Assembly (NCBI RefSeq): GCF_900116415.1
Contig: NZ_FPAP01000008.1
Coordinates: forward strand, 1-64,000
Origin: Chryseobacterium formosense
Lineage (GTDB): Bacteria; Bacteroidota; Bacteroidia; Flavobacteriales; Weeksellaceae
Direction: 5' to 3'
Length of the DNA: 64,000 nt
Shown: positions 58,270 to 64,000 of the stretch, piece by piece
How the letters are laid out: the number at the start of each line of letters is the position of its first letter
Numbering within the stretch: the first letter of the stretch is position 1
Notes under the pieces: model-generated
Told to the model about the DNA's origin: nothing
The model's input: the letters and a program-made list of their open reading frames with translations, nothing else
Databases searched by the model: none
Program-made: the position numbers and the translations under genes

Positions 58270-60336
58270 CTAATTTAAATATTTCATAATTTGTTTAGGA
58301 GTCAAATATGTGTTAACATTTTCCACGAAATATGTTCCAGTTTTCTGATTGTAAAATACCTTATCAATATTGTCTTTATAAGCTCTATTATCTTGTATAT
58401 CTAAATTCCAAATTTTAATATTTTCATTATACCCTACAGACAATGCTTTCTTTTTATCATCAGAAATTACAACCTGAATAATTGGCTGAAAATGACCTTT
58501 CAAAATATGTCTTATTTTTTTCTTTTGCCAAATAATAGCCACATTATCCTCACCTCCAGTCAATACCCATTTCCCATCATTTGAAAATGCACCACATAAA
58601 ATATCAGAGCTATGTCCACCCATTAATGAATATTCCGGAAACAAATTATTTATTGATCCAACGATTGGAGTTGTACTGTAATATTGAGTGATAAGATAAT
58701 CATCTGTTTTCTTTGAAAAAAGAATTTTTTCAATTCCTCTATTCACAGAACTTCTTTCACCTACTATTTCGCGAAGATCAATTGAATCTATTGAATTAAC
58801 TCTGGGATCAAAATTAAATAAGTAGTCTCCTTTTTTTGATGAAAAATAAATAGAGTGACTATATAACCTATCAAAATCATTGTTTTCCGAAAAAACTACC
58901 TCAGTAATATTTTCTTGAAAGGGTTTATATAAAATTTTTTTTTGTGATTGATAATTTTGTACTAAAATGGTACTTTTGTTCCACATTGCAATAATCTTAT
59001 TATCTGGCGCAAACAATATATTTTCAGGATTCAAATAAAGATTAGACATCTCTTTTTCTTTTACTATTGAAGTGTTATTAATATTGTAAAATATTACTCT
59101 ATCTTTTTTCAATGTAACAAGTTTTTTTCCATCATTTGATATTCTTAATATTTTCTCTGTCTTATCTGGAATTAGTTTATTTAGGATTCTGTGATTACCA
59201 GTAGCTAAATTTATTATTTCATAAGGCACTGATGAGTTCTTACTATTTATAATTATATTAGAGTTATCATCACTTATTTGCCAATCATAGCTTTGTGGGT
59301 CAAAGCCATACTTTAATTTATATTTTAATTTACTTTTATTTGCCTGCCAATCATATATACTAATAACTCCAAAATTATCCATGACAGCAATATTTTTTCC
59401 ATTTGGATATATTTTAACAAATGATCCAGGAATAGTTTTATAGAATGGCGCAAATATGTAAGCTTTAAATAGAGCATTATGTGCCTCATCTGTAGGGAAT
59501 ATTTTGATTGCTTCATTTGCAATTATAAAACTTCTTGTAGGATCACTATCCAAAGCATTCGAAGAAGAACTGGCTAAAGAGTTAGCTTTCGCAATTTTAT
59601 CCGAGATATTTTTTTGAATTTCCGCATTATTTTTATCCTTTAATGCTATTTTTTTTTGTAATTCAAATAAATCTCTTGTTTTATTAGCTTGTAACATTTG
59701 CGTTGTTGCTAATTTTTTTTGATTAATAGCTCTATTTTTTAGTATATCAGCAGTTATTTTTTTTGATTCAGCAATTTGGGCAGTTTGTATTGCTGAAAAA
59801 GTGTAGTAAGTTGCAGCACTAGTAATTAATACTATCATTACTACTATCAATAATGATATAATTCTAAGTTGCTTACTTTTCTTTGTAAAATTTAATGCAT
59901 TTTCAATTCTATCAAACACATCTTGTGTCGGTTCTGATTTTTGTAAATTTTTTAACGTTTCATTTACTAAGGCCAATCCAATAATATTTTCATACCATCT
60001 TGCATTTGAATTAATTGCCCCATCAATTGTAATTGGTATTAGAGGTTTATTTCTGCTATTCGTCAAAAATAATTTTATTTCCTGCTCTATAGCTTCGGAA
60101 TTTTGAGCTCCAACACTTCCTATCAATATAAATGCGGTTGATCTTTCTATTGCATTCTTAATATTTAAAGGTAATTGTGTGCCGGGGGTAATATTCGATA
60201 GTTGATCAATATAACAATTAAACCCTTTTTTCATGAAGTATTTTGCAACTGAATATGCATAACCTAGGCTGTCTTTTCTCGAATAAGAGATAAAAATGTC
60301 ATAACCAAAAATATATTTTTTTATTGCTTTCAACAT
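58270..60336 (-). CDS. TIR-TM-coiled-coil-WD40 protein
   Basis: 688 residues. A TIR domain (residues 12-140) with YDIFISYSRKDSLGYAYSVAKYFMKKGFNCYIDQL and a Glu in SEAIEQEIKLFL; one transmembrane helix (about 156-178); a long Lys/Ala-rich coiled-coil (about 185-255); then WD40-like beta-propeller repeats (about 290-670), clearest at GHSSDILCGAFSNDGKWVLTGGEDNVAIIWQ and GHFQPIIQVVISDDKKKALSVGYNENIKIWNLD. It is 93 bp from the patatin gene and 97 bp from the Argonaute gene, so it may be its own unit. A sensor propeller triggering TIR NADase activity is likely. Confidence 0.82.
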   Translation of the reverse strand: MLKAIKKYIFGYDIFISYSRKDSLGYAYSVAKYFMKKGFNCYIDQLSNITPGTQLPLNIKNAIERSTAFILIGSVGAQNSEAIEQEIKLFLTNSRNKPLIPITIDGAINSNARWYENIIGLALVNETLKNLQKSEPTQDVFDRIENALNFTKKSKQLRIISLLIVVMIVLITSAATYYTFSAIQTAQIAESKKITADILKNRAINQKKLATTQMLQANKTRDLFELQKKIALKDKNNAEIQKNISDKIAKANSLASSSSNALDSDPTRSFIIANEAIKIFPTDEAHNALFKAYIFAPFYKTIPGSFVKIYPNGKNIAVMDNFGVISIYDWQANKSKLKYKLKYGFDPQSYDWQISDDNSNIIINSKNSSVPYEIINLATGNHRILNKLIPDKTEKILRISNDGKKLVTLKKDRVIFYNINNTSIVKEKEMSNLYLNPENILFAPDNKIIAMWNKSTILVQNYQSQKKILYKPFQENITEVVFSENNDFDRLYSHSIYFSSKKGDYLFNFDPRVNSIDSIDLREIVGERSSVNRGIEKILFSKKTDDYLITQYYSTTPIVGSINNLFPEYSLMGGHSSDILCGAFSNDGKWVLTGGEDNVAIIWQKKKIRHILKGHFQPIIQVVISDDKKKALSVGYNENIKIWNLDIQDNRAYKDNIDKVFYNQKTGTYFVENVNTYLTPKQIMKYLN

Positions 60337-60432
60337 GATTAGTTTTTATTTATTATTCAATTTACCCAATGGTTTGTATTATTGATCGACTTATAACATC
60401 TTCAATCTTTTTCTCCTTTAAATACTAGAATT

Positions 60433-61944
60433 CTATATATAATGTTTAAATGGTAAAACTCCAGTTTTAATATCTTTTCCAGCAGTTAATATTTCACCTA
60501 TGGAGTCTGCAAACTTTAGAGTTACAGGTACACCATCTCCATAAATACAAGCGTTGTAATTTAGTTTTGTCAAACTTAAAATATCTTTACATACAATTTC
60601 GATATCAGATTCCCCTCTTGTAATCGAAACTTCTATTGGGTTAGGTGTTTCCAAACCTATTTGTGTTTTAAATCGGGGTATAAATCCCTTTGTCCAAAGA
60701 AATGCTTTATAATCATCATATATCATCACTGTTCCTCTAGGAACGCAATAAGAAAGTTGGCGATATAACTTAAAATTATTACCTTCTCTAATTCTTATTC
60801 CTATAATTTTTGATTTTCCTTCCACAGCTTCATCAAATCCTGACCATTCATCATCATCAAAAAAAGTTCTTGCATGGATGAAAATTTCATTTGGATAGTT
60901 TCCAAATCGGTCTTTATATGCTTCTAAAGATTGATTTACAATTTCGGTTGCATCTTCTTTGGATAAATGAAACTCACCAGTAGTCGGATTCCACCAAGGA
61001 CCAACATTCCCTCTAAAAACCATTCCATCACCTGAATCCAAAAACATTTGAGCCGCACAACAGGCATTTTTATTCTTTGTATCTGTCTCTGTTTTCTTAT
61101 ATACCAATCCCAAATAACAGACTCCAGAACGAACATCTGATAATTTCCACGGTAATCCGCCCAATTTATAGTAAAGTGAATTTGAAATATTCCATGCTTT
61201 TGCTGTTTCAAATTTAAATTCTTCCTCTACTTGTTTAGGAGTAAAAATATCTTCATATGCAATTTTACTTTCTCTTATAATCTGTGTAACAATTTTAGCA
61301 TTAAGAATTTTTGCTTTTAATTGGTTATGAAAATTAACCTCAAACTTATATGCTTCTCTTAGCAAATCATTTTCTTCCTGAAAAAATAAATCTTCCATAG
61401 TAGGATTTCTTTCAGATTTATTCAGGCTTATAGTTACATTTTCTTCAGATTTTGGAATACGAGACTTTGGTCTCCCATAAATAAAGATGTCTTCAGGTAT
61501 CACAACAAACCAAACATCAACAGGCATTTCCTCATTTTCACTATATTTTAATAGAGGTTCTACATATAGATTTACTAAATTATGGACTCTCTGGTGAGCA
61601 TCTGTATATTTCAGAAAATTTTTGATTTCATTTTCGTCAACATTAATTTCTATGATGTTGTCAAAATTTACAGAAATTCCAAAAATTGTCTCTAGTCCCG
61701 GAAAATTTGGTCTTGCAATAGTTCTATCATAATTTATTATTGGTGAATGTATTTTTTTCAAATACTCTTTCATTTTGCCTCGCAATTTTTCAGGTCCAAT
61801 GATTCCAATGTTTTTACTGCCTTTAACTTTTCGCTTATCAAAAGGACCAAATAACATTAATCCGTCTCTTGGATCAATTGCTGTCTGACCATTACCAAAA
61901 TTCAACAATGGTTCAGAGATATATGTAAGTATTGGTTCAATCAT
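60433..61944 (-). CDS. Short prokaryotic Argonaute (SPARTA, MID-PIWI)
   Basis: 503 residues, the usual size of short pAgos. It has a MID domain (KNIGIIGPEKLRGKMKEYLKK) and a PIWI domain. The catalytic aspartates of cleaving Argonautes are absent: the first site reads CYLGLVYKKTETD and the second FIHARTFFDDDEW, so it binds a guide and target but does not cut. The TIR-APAZ partner gene overlaps its start by 8 bp, giving the SPARTA pair: RNA-guided recognition of plasmid or phage DNA that activates NAD+ depletion. Confidence 0.9.
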   Translation of the reverse strand: MIEPILTYISEPLLNFGNGQTAIDPRDGLMLFGPFDKRKVKGSKNIGIIGPEKLRGKMKEYLKKIHSPIINYDRTIARPNFPGLETIFGISVNFDNIIEINVDENEIKNFLKYTDAHQRVHNLVNLYVEPLLKYSENEEMPVDVWFVVIPEDIFIYGRPKSRIPKSEENVTISLNKSERNPTMEDLFFQEENDLLREAYKFEVNFHNQLKAKILNAKIVTQIIRESKIAYEDIFTPKQVEEEFKFETAKAWNISNSLYYKLGGLPWKLSDVRSGVCYLGLVYKKTETDTKNKNACCAAQMFLDSGDGMVFRGNVGPWWNPTTGEFHLSKEDATEIVNQSLEAYKDRFGNYPNEIFIHARTFFDDDEWSGFDEAVEGKSKIIGIRIREGNNFKLYRQLSYCVPRGTVMIYDDYKAFLWTKGFIPRFKTQIGLETPNPIEVSITRGESDIEIVCKDILSLTKLNYNACIYGDGVPVTLKFADSIGEILTAGKDIKTGVLPFKHYI

Positions 61945-63340
61945 TCTGTTCTGTTACTTCTTCGTTTTCTTCTCTGTAATTTTCTACCTTGTCGATATCC
62001 ATAACGGATTTAGGATCATTATAACCTACTTCACTCCAAAATGCCTCCGGCCAATTTTTCATTTCAAATATCTGTTCATCTTTGTTTACAGATATTTTTA
62101 TACTTCCTTCATGATCGACGAGCCTGGCAATAAAAGCTAAATACATATCTCTCCATTCTTCATTAAAAAATCTTTTACCTTTTTTTCTCCTGTATGAATG
62201 TTGTTTTTTATCATCCGGAATAATCACAAATCCATCGCTACTAAATAACAAATGAGATTTAATGCTAAATCCTACAAATGGAAATATCATGGGCTGAACA
62301 GAAACAGCATAATGCCAGTTTCCTATATCCTCATATTTTCCCAGTATGGTTTTCGATTTGGATTTTATTGAATTTGAAGAATAAGGATAAGTAAATTTTA
62401 TTTTCTGAATTTTATCATAAATTGGTAAATAATATGCAAAGCGTTTATTAGACATCTCATAACGTCTAAGACCTTTCGTTCTAAAAATATTATGAATTAT
62501 TATAGTTAGTAGTCGTTTAAAATGATTTTCGACTTCTCGATGTTGTGGAAATGTATTTGATTCAAATCCAAATAATATTTGATCAGAAGTAAATTTGAAT
62601 TTTTTATCAGGGTAAATTTCAAATTCATCATCATCTCTACCGACCTTAATATTAAGGTTATCATCAAAACAGGAAAGAACATTAGCTATTTGACTTATTG
62701 AAATATTTGGATTATTTTTTTTAACCTCTGTTGCTTGATCCCTATTAATAAATTGATACATGTATAATATATTGGGCATATCTTTAACAGACCACCATGA
62801 GGTATAAAATAATTCTTTTTTTTCTACAATTTTGCAATTAGAAATATATTCATTCTCATACCATTCCGACATTACTGACTGAGTAGAATCAAATACTTGT
62901 GCGACATTATCTTTTTCTAATTTCTTTTTTAATTGTTTAAGTCCGTCTGCCCAATTTTCAATAAAGGAAATTTGATTTATATTAGGTATTCCAATTGCAA
63001 GGTTATATTTGGAATCATCAATTTGTAGTGGTATAATAAAATCATTTAATTTATTTTCTGTTGCAATACTTTTACCATACTCTAATTCGTTTTCGATTCC
63101 TTCTCTTAGAACTCCTTCATCAGTAATAACATTTTTAGAGTAAATAAAGAGAATTTTTACCGAAGCATTTATTGCTTTTTGAATTGTTGGCCAAAAGCGC
63201 TCGCCTCCTAATAAAATCTCTTTATCAAGCCACACTTTATAACCTAGTATTTCCAAACGGGAAGCCAGCCAAATTGAAAATTCGTTATCTTGAGGAGATG
63301 TTGCATGACTGATAAAAATTTGGTCTTTTTCCATAATCAT
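61937..63340 (-). CDS. TIR-APAZ protein (SPARTA)
   Basis: 467 residues: a TIR domain (about 5-140; IFISHATSPQDNEFSIWLASRLEILGYKVWLDKEILLGGERFWPTI, ILFIYSKN..REGIENELEYG with the catalytic Glu region at residues 80-85) and an APAZ region (about 170-450; SWWSVKDMPNILYMYQFI..., FAYYLPIYDKI, YAVSVQPMIFP). In known SPARTA it forms the NADase half of a heterodimer with short Argonaute and oligomerises on guide-target binding. The ATG at 63340 is followed by a second at 63334; either works. Confidence 0.88.
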   Translation of the reverse strand: MIMEKDQIFISHATSPQDNEFSIWLASRLEILGYKVWLDKEILLGGERFWPTIQKAINASVKILFIYSKNVITDEGVLREGIENELEYGKSIATENKLNDFIIPLQIDDSKYNLAIGIPNINQISFIENWADGLKQLKKKLEKDNVAQVFDSTQSVMSEWYENEYISNCKIVEKKELFYTSWWSVKDMPNILYMYQFINRDQATEVKKNNPNISISQIANVLSCFDDNLNIKVGRDDDEFEIYPDKKFKFTSDQILFGFESNTFPQHREVENHFKRLLTIIIHNIFRTKGLRRYEMSNKRFAYYLPIYDKIQKIKFTYPYSSNSIKSKSKTILGKYEDIGNWHYAVSVQPMIFPFVGFSIKSHLLFSSDGFVIIPDDKKQHSYRRKKGKRFFNEEWRDMYLAFIARLVDHEGSIKISVNKDEQIFEMKNWPEAFWSEVGYNDPKSVMDIDKVENYREENEEVTEQND

Positions 63341-63640
63341 TATTCTGTATGTAAATACCAGTTATCAGTGTTGCCATAAATTATATTAGAATCTAAATAC
63401 TGAAAAATTGGTTCTTCTCAAAAATACGAATAACTGATAAAAAAAATATAATTTTTATGAAAATCTCATATCATTCCTGAAAATAATATTTTAAAAAAAA
63501 CAAGGAATTTTATAAAAAAAGTGATGAAAGTATACTTTAATGCACTAGTTTAATTTTAACAAACAGTATAGCAACAAAATATAAATTAAAAAGAGAAGGA
63601 TTTAAATAGTTAAAATTTAATAAATAGCCCTTACATAACT
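63341..63640. other. SPARTA promoter region
   Basis: 300 bp without a gene, AT-rich. On the minus strand TATTTTTG (63419-63426) resembles the -7 box TAnnTTTG and could start the SPARTA transcript about 70 nt before the ATG; no good -33 TTTG lies at 19 nt. The left side of the IS element's terminal region is probably within 63540-63640, but I could not define an inverted repeat. Confidence 0.4.
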
Positions 63641-64000
63641 TTAATAAAACAAACTCTTAGATTGCTTATTTTCAATGGGAGAAATTCCCCAGAAATAAAT
63701 CCTCAATATCGCATATGTATATTTATCTTTTTGAGCACCATTAATACTCTTCCTTCCTAATCTCTTTATATGAGTTCGTAGGTCAAGGAATTTTCGTTCA
63801 ATATGATTTGTCTCTCTCCGTTTAGTACTGTGAAGATGCTTAGGAATCAATTTAGGATAAATATTCAAGCGATCACTATAAATCTTTTTTGGATTTGCAA
63901 AAAGTAAAGTATCTATAATACATTGCAGAGTCTTAGTTGTTCTTCTCCCAACCTTATAGTCAATTACTTTCTTTGTCTCCCTACAATACGCTGCAACAAC
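63641..64000 (-). mobile_element. IS1-type transposase gene, 3' part (runs off the right edge)
   Basis: The frame is open from the window edge and reads VVAAYCRETKKVIDYKVGRRTTKTLQ...DTLLFANPKKIYSDRLNIYPKLIPKHLHSTKRRETNHIERKFLDLRTHIKRLGRKSI, typical of the C-terminal DDE part of IS1-type transposases in Flavobacteriia: the NHIERKFLDLRTHIKRL Glu/Arg helix is the hallmark. The remaining N-terminus lies outside. An IS next to a defence cluster marks a mobile, frequently rearranged region. Confidence 0.82.

Noticed and set aside
60433..61944. DNA-cutting Argonaute
   Set aside because: The catalytic aspartates of PIWI are missing and the partner is TIR-APAZ, as in non-cutting SPARTA.
1..64000. CRISPR array
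   Set aside because: I saw no set of regularly spaced 25-40 nt direct repeats and no cas genes.

Overview
The window looks like chromosome of a low-GC member of the Flavobacteriia, closest in style to Chryseobacterium and its relatives (Weeksellaceae). This rests on the SusC/SusD pair, Bacteroidetes-type promoters (TTTG-N19-TAnnTTTG), weak Shine-Dalgarno signals, a long acidic tail on ribosomal protein S16, TssD-type Hcp proteins, DUF4919 proteins and REP-like intergenic palindromes. Genus level is inference.

Positions 1 to about 45.7 kb are ordinary chromosome. Housekeeping genes come first (asnS, a CDP-alcohol phosphatidyltransferase, rimM, rpsP, a nitroreductase, a Gre-like factor, an M3 peptidase). 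From 12.4 to 22.8 kb, all on the minus strand, lies a type VI secretion tip-and-effector locus: a PAAR-like effector candidate, small membrane proteins, a LysM protein, VgrG, an ankyrin lipoprotein, a PAAR-like class 3 lipase, and two TssD/Hcp genes. No sheath, baseplate or membrane-complex genes are present, so the apparatus must be encoded elsewhere. The two tssD promoters carry the same tandem operator at the same offset, and one copy of it precedes vgrG. Between 23 and 45 kb are envelope and metabolic genes (thioredoxin-like protein, fabH, corA-like, patatin, tag, a frameshifted rarD, an HxlR/oxidoreductase pair, an L,D-transpeptidase, susC/susD).

From about 45.76 kb to the right edge is a defence island. 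Its left edge is marked by a 16-17 nt fragment matching the 3' end of tRNA-Asp, followed by that tRNA's presumed terminator, so the island probably entered at tRNA-Asp. It holds: (i) a four-gene operon of MazG-like NTP pyrophosphohydrolase, aGPT-Pplase-like protein, TIR protein and Nmad2 protein; (ii) an alpha/beta hydrolase plus a TRAFs-binding/TPR-trypsin protease pair; (iii) a six-gene operon of patatin, TIR-TM, deoxyribosyltransferase-like/TRAFs-binding, MTH538-type TIR, SLATT and a decayed TIR gene; (iv) a TIR-TM-coiled-coil-WD40 protein; (v) a SPARTA system (TIR-APAZ plus catalytically dead short Argonaute); and (vi) the end of an IS1-type transposase gene. Six TIR genes, one of them broken, lie within 17 kb.

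SPARTA is a known system. The four-gene nucleotide-modification/TIR operon, the six-gene patatin/TIR/SLATT operon and the hydrolase/protease pair are the best candidates for incompletely described antiphage systems. All family calls come from reading motifs and protein sequences by eye; no database search was run.
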